DNA of 64,000 bases from JAAYTY01 sp964569245 (GTDB lineage Bacteria; Fermentibacterota; Fermentibacteria; Fermentibacterales; Fermentibacteraceae), in the NCBI GenBank assembly GCA_964569245.1, contig CAZMTK010000001.1:248001-312000 (forward strand), written 5' to 3'. Below the pieces are notes generated by a model, which saw nothing but the letters and a program-made list of their open reading frames with translations, had not been told where the DNA came from and made no database searches. How positions within the stretch are numbered: position 1 is the stretch's first letter; each line of letters opens with the position of its first letter. The position numbers and the translations under genes are program-made. Of this stretch, positions 53,397 to 62,997 are shown one piece after another.

Positions 53397-54485
53397 TCAG
53401 AGCGCCAGCGTCATGCCCAGCAGGAACTCGGCGGTCGAGCCGTCTATGCGGTCGGCGATCTCTCCGGGCACGAAGTCGCCGTCAGCCGACCTCGTGGCCC
53501 ACTGCACGGCCACATCGGCCCTGGCGGGGCCGAACACCCTGCTTCCGCCCAGCGAGAAGCCCATTCCCCTGCCCGAGACCTCTGGATACTCGCTGAAGGA
53601 TATCCCCACCCTGAGGGCGGTCTTCGCGCCGATCGGGTGATTGAGGTGGAGCCTGCCGGTGAAGTCGTTGTCTGCGAGAGGCGAGGACACCTCCCCCTCG
53701 ATTCCCACGATCGTTCCGGCGAGCTGAGGGGCGAGCACCTCGATCCCGCATGCCAGCGACGCCTGGTAGAAGTCGCCGCCCGGGCAGTAGCAGACGCCGA
53801 CCAGTATCAGGTCCGTCCTCGCCTGGGCGCCGGCCCTGAGCGCAAACTCGCTGATCTCCGCGTCGAGGAACGAGGTCGAGTCGACGAGTCCCTCCTCGTC
53901 GGTGCTCGAGTACTCGGTCTCGAGCGATCCGAACCTGAGACCCGACGAGACGCCCAGGTCCAGCCAGCCGGTCGGGCTCACCGCTGCGCCTCCGAGCGCC
54001 TCCCACTGCGAACCCGTCGTGCTGATCATCTCAATGCTCTCGGGTTCGCCCTCGAGCCCGGGCTGCTCGAGGTAGCGCGAGCCTTCGTACTCGGCCCTTG
54101 CCACTGCGGCCGCCCCCGCGCCGACGACAATCCAGCCGGCAACCGGAAATGCAGCCGCGAAGCAGTTCGAGCCCTGGATCGTGCCGGAGCGGTTGGCACG
54201 CTGGGTACCGTAATGGAAGGCCTCCTTCCACACCAGCACCCCGCCGGATGCCGTGAGGCTTGGCCTGTCGCGCATGGCCAGCCCTGCCGGGTTGAGAAAC
54301 ATCGCCAGCGCGTCGGCGGCGTAGGTGGATCGCACACCGCCGGCCGAGGCGGAGATCGCTCCTATCGAGGGAAGTGGCGTGCCCCCGTCCAGCGCGTCGT
54401 AGAAGCCGAAGGCGAAGGGATATCCCGGCAGCAGCAGGATCAGAGAGGCGGCAGCGACGGAAGCCTTGAATGCGGGGTGAGACAC
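53397..54485 (-). CDS. outer-membrane barrel protein, FadL/PorV-like
   Basis: 362 residues from GTG 54485, which has GAGGAG upstream. A signal peptide is followed by STYAADALAMFLNPAGLAMRD, the loop that marks this barrel group, and by about fourteen beta strands. Third member of the group in the window. A frame open upstream has proline/arginine-rich non-coding composition. Confidence 0.72.
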   Translation of the reverse strand: MSHPAFKASVAAASLILLLPGYPFAFGFYDALDGGTPLPSIGAISASAGGVRSTYAADALAMFLNPAGLAMRDRPSLTASGGVLVWKEAFHYGTQRANRSGTIQGSNCFAAAFPVAGWIVVGAGAAAVARAEYEGSRYLEQPGLEGEPESIEMISTTGSQWEALGGAAVSPTGWLDLGVSSGLRFGSLETEYSSTDEEGLVDSTSFLDAEISEFALRAGAQARTDLILVGVCYCPGGDFYQASLACGIEVLAPQLAGTIVGIEGEVSSPLADNDFTGRLHLNHPIGAKTALRVGISFSEYPEVSGRGMGFSLGGSRVFGPARADVAVQWATRSADGDFVPGEIADRIDGSTAEFLLGMTLAL

Positions 54486-54760
54486 CTGACGCTCCTCTCG
54501 AACGGGTAGGTGGCGCGATGAAGGTCGGTGGCTGGTAATCTCGCGAGGAACCGGCCCGGGCACCAGTGTCTCGCCTCTGCAGCGGCTGACGCGAGATGGC
54601 CGATCCCGGGGGGGCGCGGTTCCCGAGGTTCGGCTTTGCGCGAGGGCCGGAGGATATCCCCGACCGGCCGCCCTCTTCCCGGTGATGAGAAACCCTCTGT
54701 CATGTCCGCTCCCCTCGCACGCTCCGAAGCCGCAGTGCGAACCGGCTCGCTCACCACAGC
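54486..54760. other. non-coding spacer
   Basis: About 275 bp between two leftward genes. It contains a GC-rich run and no convincing promoter, repeat, hairpin or RNA gene on either strand. Confidence 0.35.
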
Positions 54761-56695
54761 TCAGGGACGCGCTCCGCCCAGTCTCTCGCGGAGGACAAGC
54801 GCCTCGCGCATTTCGGGGTCCCTGGCCAGCGCCTCCTCGACATGGCGCATCGCTGAGGAGGAATCTCCCGAGCCGGCGGCGATCACCGCCAGGTCGTAGC
54901 TGGGCAGAGGATCGGAGGGAGCGGTCAGCGCCGCCCTCTCGAGCAGAGCTCGCGCACAGGCGCTGTCGCCCGACAGGAGACACGCCCATGCGGAGTTCAC
55001 AAGAACCGAGGGATCGCCAGGAAGACTCTCGAGGGCGCGAGGCATCGCTGCAAGGGCATCCGCCGTGTCGCCTTGCGCGAGAGCCGTCTCGAGGGCGTAC
55101 GCCCACAGGGGGCTGCGGGGACCGAAGAGCTCCTGGTGTCTCTCCGCGGCATCCATCGCATCCCCCGTGCTGCCGGCGTCGCGCGCAGCCAGCGCGTACT
55201 GCAGCCAGACCGCCTCCACGTCCGGCCTTTCGGCGACAGCCCTCCGCGCCGTCTCCAGCGCCAGGTCGGGCCTGCCAGAGAGTCGTGCCGACTCCGACAT
55301 CTGCGCCAGATGCCTCCCGTTCCCGGACAGTTCGAAGGCCCTCTCGAAGAGGCCGGCGGCAGCGTCGTACCTGCCCTGCGCGCGCTCGAGTATGCCAAGC
55401 TCCTCGAAAACCGAAGGATCGCTCGTTCCTTCGACTGCCTGCATGTAGCGGGCCCGGCTGGTTTCCCGATCGAGGAACGAGCCGATCCTGGGACCTGCAG
55501 CAGCGACAGCCACAGCGGCGAGCGGCACCAGAATACGGCTGCCGGTGCGCCTGGCCGAATCGACGACGACGAGAGCTGCGGGAAGGAGAAGAACTGCACC
55601 CAGATCCCAGTCGACCGCCTCCCCCCTCTCCAGCGGGAAGAGCAGGAATGCGAGAAGAAGAGGCGAAGAGGCGAGCGCCAGCGGAGCCGAGGGTCTCTTT
55701 GCCGCGAGAGGCACCATGGCAGCGATCACCGGCGCCGCGAAAAGAACGATGCGGAGCCTTCCGGCAGGATCAGGCATCCCGATCCACCGGGATGTCCTGC
55801 TGGCGCCTCCTGCTGCGAGGAGCAGGACCGGCATGACCAGGAACAGCACCGAAGCAGCAGCCGCAGTCTTCCTGCCCTCCCTCCACTCCCGGAGGGCGAC
55901 CCCCGGAAGGAGCGCGGCGAATGCCGCGTGCGCAAGAGAGGCTGAGAGAGCGCACGGCAGGCTCCAGCGCGAGTGACGCGCCTCCGAGAGCAGCGCCATG
56001 CACAGGCAGGCCAGGCCCGCCGGCAGCGCGTAGCTCTCCACATAGCCAGTGAAGAAGACCGTCAGTGTCTGGGAGACCGCGATGGTGAACAGTGAGGCCC
56101 TCTGAAGCCCGGCGGCGGCCCTGCGGGCGATGAGGAGTGCGCCGAAGAGATAGAGCGCTCCGCCGAAAGGCCCGACCACGCGGAAGGATGCTTCCGGTGA
56201 GAGGCCCGCCGACACCAGAAGCCTCTGGAGCAGGTATCCGCCTGGCTCCAAGGGGGCTGCAGTCGCCACCGCCAGCTCCTGCTCCAGGTTCCTGAGCCTG
56301 AGCGCGCCGTCGCCCCAGAGGTTGAACGACGGCGGGGAGAGCGCTGCCGCAGCAGTCATGCCGATCATGAGCACGCCCGCACCGGCTCGAAAGTCTATCA
56401 GAGCGGCCAGCCACGCGAGTGCGAGGACCGAGGACGCCAGCACGGCCTGCGGGGGCCATGCCAATGGAGACCACCATTCCCCCGGCGAAGCCATGCAAGC
56501 GGCGAGAATGCCCGCGAGGAGCAGCCCGGCAAGCGCAGGCCGGACGAGGGCGCCTGCGCCCCGGGTGGTTCCCGCCGGAAGGGCGCCGAAGCCCGGAGTC
56601 CGCCTGTCCGCTCGATCGCCAGGGCTCCGGCAGATCCTCAGCGGAGTGGAGCCTTCCCGACGCCTCCCGCTTCGCCCTTCCGACAGGCGTTCCAT
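54761..56695 (-). CDS. polytopic membrane protein with C-terminal TPRs
   Basis: 644 residues. About twelve hydrophobic helices in residues 45-400 with an early FNLWGDGA loop, then TPR-like repeats in residues ~420-644 (GRYDAAAGLFERAFELSG, LAARDAGSTGDAMDAAERH). Architecture parallels the 5745-7262 gene: GT-C-like membrane half plus TPR half. The ATG at 56695 has no ribosome site but a -10 box just upstream, suggesting a leaderless message. Function unknown. Confidence 0.65.
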   Translation of the reverse strand: MERLSEGRSGRRREGSTPLRICRSPGDRADRRTPGFGALPAGTTRGAGALVRPALAGLLLAGILAACMASPGEWWSPLAWPPQAVLASSVLALAWLAALIDFRAGAGVLMIGMTAAAALSPPSFNLWGDGALRLRNLEQELAVATAAPLEPGGYLLQRLLVSAGLSPEASFRVVGPFGGALYLFGALLIARRAAAGLQRASLFTIAVSQTLTVFFTGYVESYALPAGLACLCMALLSEARHSRWSLPCALSASLAHAAFAALLPGVALREWREGRKTAAAASVLFLVMPVLLLAAGGASRTSRWIGMPDPAGRLRIVLFAAPVIAAMVPLAAKRPSAPLALASSPLLLAFLLFPLERGEAVDWDLGAVLLLPAALVVVDSARRTGSRILVPLAAVAVAAAGPRIGSFLDRETSRARYMQAVEGTSDPSVFEELGILERAQGRYDAAAGLFERAFELSGNGRHLAQMSESARLSGRPDLALETARRAVAERPDVEAVWLQYALAARDAGSTGDAMDAAERHQELFGPRSPLWAYALETALAQGDTADALAAMPRALESLPGDPSVLVNSAWACLLSGDSACARALLERAALTAPSDPLPSYDLAVIAAGSGDSSSAMRHVEEALARDPEMREALVLRERLGGARP

Positions 56696-56702
56696 GAACG
56701 CG

Positions 56703-56708
56703 AATATA
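56703..56708 (-). promoter_or_regulatory. -10 element for a leaderless transcript
   Basis: Minus strand TATATT ends 7 nt before the ATG at 56695, so the RNA would start at about the start codon. The -35 region (near 56726-56731, GATCAT) is weak. Confidence 0.35.
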
Positions 56709-56837
56709 GTTGCCGTTGGGGCAGGATGATCGCGATGCGCGGCAGGCTGGCCTGCGGGGGACACCAGGTTGTATTATCCGTCCGTGATGAGGTCAGGAGG
56801 CTTCCCGACCGGCAGGCGGCTTGCGGGCGCCTGGGGC

Positions 56838-56856
56838 CACCCCCAAAGCGGGGGTG
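56838..56856 (+). promoter_or_regulatory. hairpin covering the ribosome site of the histidine kinase
   Basis: A perfect 7-bp stem (CACCCCC with GGGGGTG, loop AAAGC) ends 4 nt before the ATG; its 3' arm forms the first part of the Shine-Dalgarno GGGGGTGAGGG. Folding would hide it, allowing translational control. A -10-like TATTAT at 56772-56777 may start the transcript. Confidence 0.45.
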
Positions 56857-56860
56857 AGGG

Positions 56861-58039
56861 ATGAGGTCTCGCCTCAGCACACTGGACATACCAGAGACCC
56901 TGCTGTACGAACCGTTGAAGGTCATCACCGGAAGGCCGTGGGCGAGGATCTCCCTGGTGACCGCCCTATCCCTGGCCTACGTGTTCTCGGGCTGGATGTT
57001 CCACTTCAGGCTGCACAACACGGCCGTCTTCTCGCATCTCGCATACATCCCGATCGTGCTGGCGGGCATCTGGTGGGAGAGAAGGGCGGTCCTCCTCTCG
57101 CTGCTCTTCAGCGCGGAGATCCTGCTGCTCCATTTCCTTGCCCCCTGCAACACTCCTCACTGGACTGCGGCGATCAGGGCAGGCAGCCTGCTCATCGTGG
57201 CGGCGGTGGTGGGCGAGATGAGCGGGAGGATGCACGCCACGCAGAGAAGGCTCGGCAGGATGAACGAGAAGCTCTCCCAGATGTCTCGCCTGCAGAAGGA
57301 GTTCCTGCACATCACCGTCCACGATCTGAAGGCGCCTGTGGACGCTGCGGGAGCGCTCCTCACGGCGCTGGACTCCCTGATCGGCGTTGAATGCTCCCCC
57401 CGCGAGCAGCACCTTCTCGCCCGGGCCAGGACGAGGCTCGACGAGGCGTCCTCCTTCCTGAGGGACTTTCAGTTCCTCTCGGCCCTGGATCAGGACGAGC
57501 TGGGCAGGCAGGCCTCCCCGACCGACGTACGGGGCATTCTGGAAAAGATCGCCGACGACTGTTCGGAGCCGGCAGCGAAGCGCAACCAGTCCGTTTCTGT
57601 CGAGATCTCCGGCGAGGTGCCCCAGGTGATGGCGATAGGCAGGCTGCTGTCAGAGGCCGTGATGAACCTGGCCACCAATGCCCTCAAGTACACTCCCGAA
57701 GGGGGGCGGATCGTCCTGAGGGCCCTGTCGGGAGGGTCGGATACGGTGAGGATAGAGGTACAGGACAACGGCATCGGCATAGCCAAGAGCGACTTGGAGG
57801 ACCTTTTCAAGGAGTTCGTGAGGCTCAGAAGACGCGACCCGTCCATCGGCAACGTGCCGGGGATCGGGCTCGGCCTTTCGATAGTGAAGAGAGTCGCGGA
57901 GCTCCACGGCGGCAGCGTTGGGGTCGAGAGCGAGCCCGGGAGGGGCAGCACGTTCTGGATCGAGATGCCCGTCGCCCCGGCCGGGGAGCCCGGAGTACGG
58001 AGCGAGTCGCTCCCGGCGGAGCAGCCGCCGTCTTTCTAG
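56861..58039 (+). CDS. sensor histidine kinase
   Basis: 392 residues. Four hydrophobic helices in residues 25-120 form the sensor. The dimer/phosphoacceptor domain has His in HDLKAPV near 153, and the ATPase domain has NLATNALKYTPEGG and DNGIGIA, then GLGLSIVKR. No response regulator is adjacent, so it is an orphan kinase in this window. Its message may be gated by an RBS hairpin. Confidence 0.9.
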   Translation: MRSRLSTLDIPETLLYEPLKVITGRPWARISLVTALSLAYVFSGWMFHFRLHNTAVFSHLAYIPIVLAGIWWERRAVLLSLLFSAEILLLHFLAPCNTPHWTAAIRAGSLLIVAAVVGEMSGRMHATQRRLGRMNEKLSQMSRLQKEFLHITVHDLKAPVDAAGALLTALDSLIGVECSPREQHLLARARTRLDEASSFLRDFQFLSALDQDELGRQASPTDVRGILEKIADDCSEPAAKRNQSVSVEISGEVPQVMAIGRLLSEAVMNLATNALKYTPEGGRIVLRALSGGSDTVRIEVQDNGIGIAKSDLEDLFKEFVRLRRRDPSIGNVPGIGLGLSIVKRVAELHGGSVGVESEPGRGSTFWIEMPVAPAGEPGVRSESLPAEQPPSF

Positions 58040-58167
58040 ACGCTCCGGCTCCATCAGTGCCCCTGTCTCGCTGATCGGCCGCCGCCGCCGCTCTTGGGTT
58101 CTCCTGCTTTCTTCCGGCTCCCGCCGCCGGCGTCTGCCATCCGATGCCCGGTGCCTTGCGGCCCCTC

Positions 58168-59220
58168 TCAGCAGATTCTAGGGAGCTGCTCCCCGCTCAA
58201 CACTGGTACGATGCGCGTGGTGCCGTAGCCGCTCCTGGCAGCCAGCAACGGATGCTTCGACCTGACGGCGCGGCCGATCACGACGGGCGAGGGGGCCTCG
58301 GGACAGGAGTTCATGGCCGCCATGGCATTAGCGCTCTCCGATGGGTCCACGAAGAGGACCATCCTGCCCTCGCAGGCGACATGCAGGGGATCCAGCCCCA
58401 GCAGCTCGCAGGCTCCCCTGACCTCCTCGAGAACAGGCACGAGGTCCTCCTGGATCTCGATCATCATCCCGGATTCTTCCGCGATTTCGTTCAACGCGGA
58501 GGCGAGGCCGCCTCTCGTCAGGTCTCTCATGCAGTGCGGAGACACTCCCGCCGAGACGAGAGCCTCGAGAACTCCCGACAGAGGAGCCGCATCGCTCTCG
58601 ATTCCTGTTTCGAGCCCCAAGCCGTGGCGTGCAGTCAGAATCGCTATTCCGTGCCTGCCTATGTCTCCGCTGAGGATGACGAGGTCGCCGTCCCGAATGC
58701 TTCCCGGGCGCGAGCGGACTCCGCAGGGCACGAATCCCACGCCTGTGGAGCAGATGTAGAGGCCGTCGCACTTGCCACGCTCTACGACCTTGGTATCCCC
58801 GGTCACGATCGAGACGCGGGCTCTGCGGGCTGCAGCGGCGGCGGAGTCGGCAACGCGCATCAGCAGATCGATCGGGAGCCCTTCCTCTGCGATGAAGCCC
58901 AGCGCCAGGCTGCGAGGTACGGCTCCCGTCACTGCGAGGTCGTTCACCGTTCCGTACACCGCCAGGGAGCCTATGTCGCCGCCCGGGAAGAACAGGGGCG
59001 TCACGACGTACGAGTCGGTGGTCAGGGCTGGCGTCCCAGGAAGGCTCTCCAGCAGGGCTGCATCCTGGAGGTCGCCCCGGGCGGGCCTTCCGAAGCGGTC
59101 GAGCATGGCCGCAATCAGGGAGCCCGTGAGGCTACCTCCACCGCCGTGGGCCATCAGGATCCTGCCGCCGCCACACGCCGGCAGGGGGCAGGACATGCCT
59201 CCAGGCCAGCCCTCAGCCAT
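58168..59220 (-). CDS. hypE: hydrogenase maturation protein HypE
   Basis: 350 residues. HypE dehydrates the thiocarboxamide on its own C-terminal cysteine to form CN ligands for [NiFe]-hydrogenase. The PRIC tail with that cysteine is intact. N-terminal MAHGGGGSLTG and TGDTKVVERGKCDGLYI match the AIR-synthase-like fold. The ATG at 59220 overlaps hypD by 8 bp. Confidence 0.94.
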   Translation of the reverse strand: MAEGWPGGMSCPLPACGGGRILMAHGGGGSLTGSLIAAMLDRFGRPARGDLQDAALLESLPGTPALTTDSYVVTPLFFPGGDIGSLAVYGTVNDLAVTGAVPRSLALGFIAEEGLPIDLLMRVADSAAAAARRARVSIVTGDTKVVERGKCDGLYICSTGVGFVPCGVRSRPGSIRDGDLVILSGDIGRHGIAILTARHGLGLETGIESDAAPLSGVLEALVSAGVSPHCMRDLTRGGLASALNEIAEESGMMIEIQEDLVPVLEEVRGACELLGLDPLHVACEGRMVLFVDPSESANAMAAMNSCPEAPSPVVIGRAVRSKHPLLAARSGYGTTRIVPVLSGEQLPRIC

Positions 59221-60325
59221 CGTCCCCGTTCCTTCCCGCCAGTGGGCGATATCTCCGGTAGGCGGCACAGGCGCCTTCCGACGAAACCATCGGGGCGCCC
59301 AGAGGATGCTCCGGAGAGCACTCCCCTCCGAAGCAGGGACATTCGGAAGGCTGCATGGAGCCTGAGAGGACCCTTCCGGCCATGCAGCGGGCATCCTCCC
59401 CTCCAGAGGCGCTCTCCGAAGCACCGAACCTCATGGAGGCGTCCATGTCGTGGAACTCCTCTCGCAGAGCCAGGCCTCCTCCTGGAATGGTGCCCAGACC
59501 GCGCCATCGCCTGTCAGCAGCCTCGAACACCTCCTCCATGAGCCTCCTGGCTTCGGGATTGCCCTCGGGCTTCACCGAGCGCGAATACTGCAAGTCCAGG
59601 CCAGCCCTGCCGGATTCCAGGCGCACGAGGCACATCAGAATGCCCTGCATGAGGTCGACAGGCTCGAAACCCGCCACTGCCACCGGAACTCCATACCGGG
59701 TCGAGAGGTCCTCGTACTCTCTGCAACCCATTACCGTGCAGACGTGCCCCGGGGCCACAAGGGCATCGATGCCCGGCTCGGGCTTGGAGAGGAGGGCCTC
59801 GACAGCCGGCGGGATTCTGACATGGGAAGAGAGGAGGCTGAAGTTGGAGATCCGCCGTCTCCTCGCGAGCAGGACGGCAGCGGCGGTCACAGGAGCGGTG
59901 GTCTCGAAGCCTACGGCGAAGAAGACGAACTGTCTTTCCGGCTCCCGCTCAGCCATCTCGAGGGCGTCCATGGGCGAATAGACGACACGCACGTCCCCGC
60001 CGGACGCCCTCGCCGATGCGAGGGTCTCCGTACCTCCGGGAACTCTCAGCATGTCGCCGAAGCTGCATAGAACTGCGCCGGGCAGGCGTGAGACGGCGAC
60101 GGCCTCGTCTATCTTCTCCACCGGGGTCACGCACACCGGGCAGCCGGGCCCGTGGATCATGGAGACCCCGGGAGGCAGCAGCGAATCCAGGCTGAAGCGT
60201 AGAAGAGTGTGCGTATGACCGCCGCAGACCTCCATGATGCGCCAGGGGCGGGCGGCTGTCCTGCGCATCTCCGAGCTCAGGGCGAGCACGGCTTCCCTGC
60301 TCCTGAACTCGTCGACGAACCTCAC
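59213..60325 (-). CDS. hypD: hydrogenase maturation protein HypD
   Basis: 370 residues. HypD holds the Fe(CN)2CO unit with HypC. Key segments: MEVCGGHTHTL, HGPGCPVCVTP, FAVGFETTAP, and a cysteine-rich C-terminal cluster region (CPCFGGECSPEHP). Starts at GTG overlapping hypC (GTGA). Confidence 0.95.
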   Translation of the reverse strand: MRFVDEFRSREAVLALSSEMRRTAARPWRIMEVCGGHTHTLLRFSLDSLLPPGVSMIHGPGCPVCVTPVEKIDEAVAVSRLPGAVLCSFGDMLRVPGGTETLASARASGGDVRVVYSPMDALEMAEREPERQFVFFAVGFETTAPVTAAAVLLARRRRISNFSLLSSHVRIPPAVEALLSKPEPGIDALVAPGHVCTVMGCREYEDLSTRYGVPVAVAGFEPVDLMQGILMCLVRLESGRAGLDLQYSRSVKPEGNPEARRLMEEVFEAADRRWRGLGTIPGGGLALREEFHDMDASMRFGASESASGGEDARCMAGRVLSGSMQPSECPCFGGECSPEHPLGAPMVSSEGACAAYRRYRPLAGRNGDDG

Positions 60326-60600
60326 GCCCCCTCCTCTTCTCCGGGGCGATCTCCGACCAGCTCGGCATTTGCGTGCATAGCGATCCCGGACAGGTAACCC
60401 TCCAGCCTGGCAGCCTCTTCCCTGTCTATCCTTGATATGGCGAAGCCCGCATGCACCGTGACGAAATCGCCGGGTGAAGCATCAGGGACGCCGGCCAGGC
60501 AGACGACCCTTGTGACTCCTCCGAACCTAACCCTGGCGGTGCGCTCCAGGCCTTCTCCTCCGGTGATCTCTACTACCTCACCGGGAATTCCGAGGCACAT
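60322..60600 (-). CDS. hypC: hydrogenase maturation chaperone HypC
   Basis: 92 residues. Starts MCLGIPGEV with the essential Cys2, and has the beta-barrel VRFGGVTRVVCLAGV with a C-terminal extension. HypC carries the Fe ligand assembly to the large subunit. It overlaps hypF by 23 bp. Confidence 0.94.
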   Translation of the reverse strand: MCLGIPGEVVEITGGEGLERTARVRFGGVTRVVCLAGVPDASPGDFVTVHAGFAISRIDREEAARLEGYLSGIAMHANAELVGDRPGEEEGA

Positions 60601-62881
60601 TCCCGATCCCCTCCTCCTCCGGCTCGACTCGGCCCAGCACGGCCGCCCAGGCCTGACCCAGGGAAATCCCTCCGTCTCCCGGGGGGACCTCGCCGTGAGT
60701 ATGAACATCGAACCCGTTCTCCTCCAGCCTCCGCACTGCCAGCGTCGAGAGGAGCCTGTTCTGGAAGCAGCCGCCGGTGAGCAGGACGTCGCGGATCCCC
60801 GCGATGCAGGCGACATCCGAGACAGCCTCGGCCAGAGCCCGGTGAAAACGAGTGGAAATCGCCTCCGGCGGCACCCCCCGGTCCCTGTCTTCGAGCACCG
60901 CCCTCAGCAGAGGCTCCCAGTCGAGGACCAGGCTGCCGTCATCGGCGCTGCCTGAAACAGGCATCCTGTAGGAAGTCCCGTCGTCTCCAAAGCCTTTCGA
61001 AGCGTTCTCCAGGGCTGTCGCCGCCTCCCCTTCGTAGGTGGCCTTCCTGCAGAGCCCCAGAAGTGACGAAACCGCATCGAACAGCCGTCCCATGCTGGAT
61101 GACGGCGCACAGTTCACGCCTTCGTCCAGCATCGAACCGAGCACTCGTGCCTGCTCCCGGGTCAGCGGCGGGTCGGGCCATGCCGACTCGATCCGGAAGC
61201 CGATCCCGTGAAGAAGCCCCGCTGCAGCCCTGGCAGGCTCCACGGGCTCCTCCAGCGATCCGGGCACCAGAAAGCGCCTGAGCCCGGCGAACCTGGTGAA
61301 GGAGCCTCCGGGTTCCACTCTCAGGAACTCACCGCCCCATACCGTTCCGTCAGGGCCGTAACCGGTGCCGTCCCACGTCACCGCCAGGACCGGCCCTCTG
61401 AGCCCGTTCTCGGCCATGCAGGAAAGGGCATGGGCATAATGGTGCTGCACCCTGGCGACCGGCATTCCGAAGGATCCGGCGAGTCTCGTCGTAACATAGT
61501 CCGGATGCATGTCCGACACGGCCAGCTCGGGCTCCGCCCCGAACAGCGTCCGCAGGTCGGCGACTGCGGCTTCCATGACCTCGAGCGCTGCGACCGATTC
61601 CATGTCGCCCAGATGCTGGCTCACGAAGACCCGATCCCCCCTCGACACCGCTATCGTGTTGCGCCCCAGTGCACCCAGTGCCAGTGCCGAAGGCCCGCCT
61701 CCAGGCGGGAGAGGAACGGGCAGGGGTGCGTATCCGCGCGACCGTCTGAGCATCAGCCTGCGCGCTCCAGCAATGCACGCGACCGAATCGTCCACCGGTC
61801 TCGCAATGGGCCTGTCATGCACCAGGAAGAGATCCGCTATCCCGGACAGCCTCGACAGGGCCTCGGCCTCGTCAGTGCAGATGGGCTCGTCGGCGAGGTT
61901 CCCGCTGGTGGCTACGACAGGCATGCCGAGATCGTCCATGAGGATCCTGTGCAGCGGCGAATAGGGCAGCACGATCCCGAGGTACGGATTGCCGGGAGCG
62001 ACCGCTTCGCACGGCCCTCCTGGACCGCGCTTCTCCAGCAGCACTATCGGAGCCGCGGGAGATTCCATGAGCGCCGCCTCCCGGTCGGAGACGCGGCAGA
62101 GAAACCTCGCAGTCTGCATGGATGGAACCATTATCGCAAAGGGTTTCGACGGCCTGCGCTTGGCCCTCCTCAGCCTCGCAACCGCGTCCTCCGAGGAGGC
62201 GTCGGCGAACAGATGGAAGCCGCCGATGCCTTTCACCGCCACCACGAGCCCCGATTTCAGGGAGGCTGCTGCCGAGGCCATGGCCTCGTCGCGAACGGCC
62301 GCAACCCTTCCGGAAGGTTCCAGAAGCGCCAGGGCAGGTCCGCAGGCCGGACAGGCGTTGGGCTGTGCGTGGAACCTCCTGTCTGATGGATCGAGATACT
62401 CCGCCTCGCATGCAGGACACATCCGGAACCGGTCCATGGTCGTCCTGTGCCTGTCGTAGGGAAGCCCGAGCATGATGGAGTATCTCGGCCCGCAGTTCGT
62501 GCAGTTGGTGAATGGGTACCTGTATCTGCGGTTTCCCGGGTCGGATATGTCCTCCAGGCAGTCCCTGCATATGGCGAGGTCCGGCATCACCGTGACACCG
62601 GGCATCCCCTCGAGGCTCGGCAGTATCTCGAAGGATGTGGAACCGGATTCCGCCAGGGGCGTTCTCGACATGGATGCGATGGATGCAAGAGGCGGTAGCT
62701 CGGCTGCCAGCCGTGTCGCGAACTCGTCCAGCAGGGCTTCCTCCGCTTCGGCCTCCAGGGTCACTCCGTCCGGTGTGTTCCTGACCCAGCCGCGGATCCC
62801 CATCCCGGAGGCGAGTCTGAAGACATAGGGCCTGAAGCCCACGCCCTGCACCCTGCCGGCTATGTCCAGCCTTATCCGCAC
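60578..62881 (-). CDS. hypF: carbamoyltransferase HypF
   Basis: 767 residues. Order: acylphosphatase domain (GRVQGVGFRPYVF, residues 9-21), two zinc fingers (CRDC...CTNC; CPAC...CPAC at 115-190), a YrdC domain, and a Kae1-like C-terminal domain with HYAHALSCMAENG and GGCFQNRLL. It makes the carbamoyl-AMP used for CN. The GTG start has GGAGGAG upstream. It is first in the leftward hyp transcript. Confidence 0.95.
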   Translation of the reverse strand: MRIRLDIAGRVQGVGFRPYVFRLASGMGIRGWVRNTPDGVTLEAEAEEALLDEFATRLAAELPPLASIASMSRTPLAESGSTSFEILPSLEGMPGVTVMPDLAICRDCLEDISDPGNRRYRYPFTNCTNCGPRYSIMLGLPYDRHRTTMDRFRMCPACEAEYLDPSDRRFHAQPNACPACGPALALLEPSGRVAAVRDEAMASAAASLKSGLVVAVKGIGGFHLFADASSEDAVARLRRAKRRPSKPFAIMVPSMQTARFLCRVSDREAALMESPAAPIVLLEKRGPGGPCEAVAPGNPYLGIVLPYSPLHRILMDDLGMPVVATSGNLADEPICTDEAEALSRLSGIADLFLVHDRPIARPVDDSVACIAGARRLMLRRSRGYAPLPVPLPPGGGPSALALGALGRNTIAVSRGDRVFVSQHLGDMESVAALEVMEAAVADLRTLFGAEPELAVSDMHPDYVTTRLAGSFGMPVARVQHHYAHALSCMAENGLRGPVLAVTWDGTGYGPDGTVWGGEFLRVEPGGSFTRFAGLRRFLVPGSLEEPVEPARAAAGLLHGIGFRIESAWPDPPLTREQARVLGSMLDEGVNCAPSSSMGRLFDAVSSLLGLCRKATYEGEAATALENASKGFGDDGTSYRMPVSGSADDGSLVLDWEPLLRAVLEDRDRGVPPEAISTRFHRALAEAVSDVACIAGIRDVLLTGGCFQNRLLSTLAVRRLEENGFDVHTHGEVPPGDGGISLGQAWAAVLGRVEPEEEGIGNVPRNSR

Positions 62882-62997
62882 CTTGGAGGCTCCTCCCGTT
62901 CTCTTATCGAGCGGCGACGGTCTATATTAGTTCGAGCCTCACCGCAGGCAAGCCGCTTGCCGGGAGGAGCGGGCCGAGCCACCACCGGGGGCTGACG
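62882..62997. promoter_or_regulatory. divergent promoter region of hypFCDE and hypAB
   Basis: 116 bp between the two hyp operons. It holds the only AT-rich box, TCTATATTAG (62921-62930), usable as a -10 on either strand (TATATT rightward, TAATAT leftward), with no clear -35, and an inverted repeat GGCAAG-CCG-CTTGCC (62947-62961) that may be a regulator site or leader hairpin. Confidence 0.4.
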
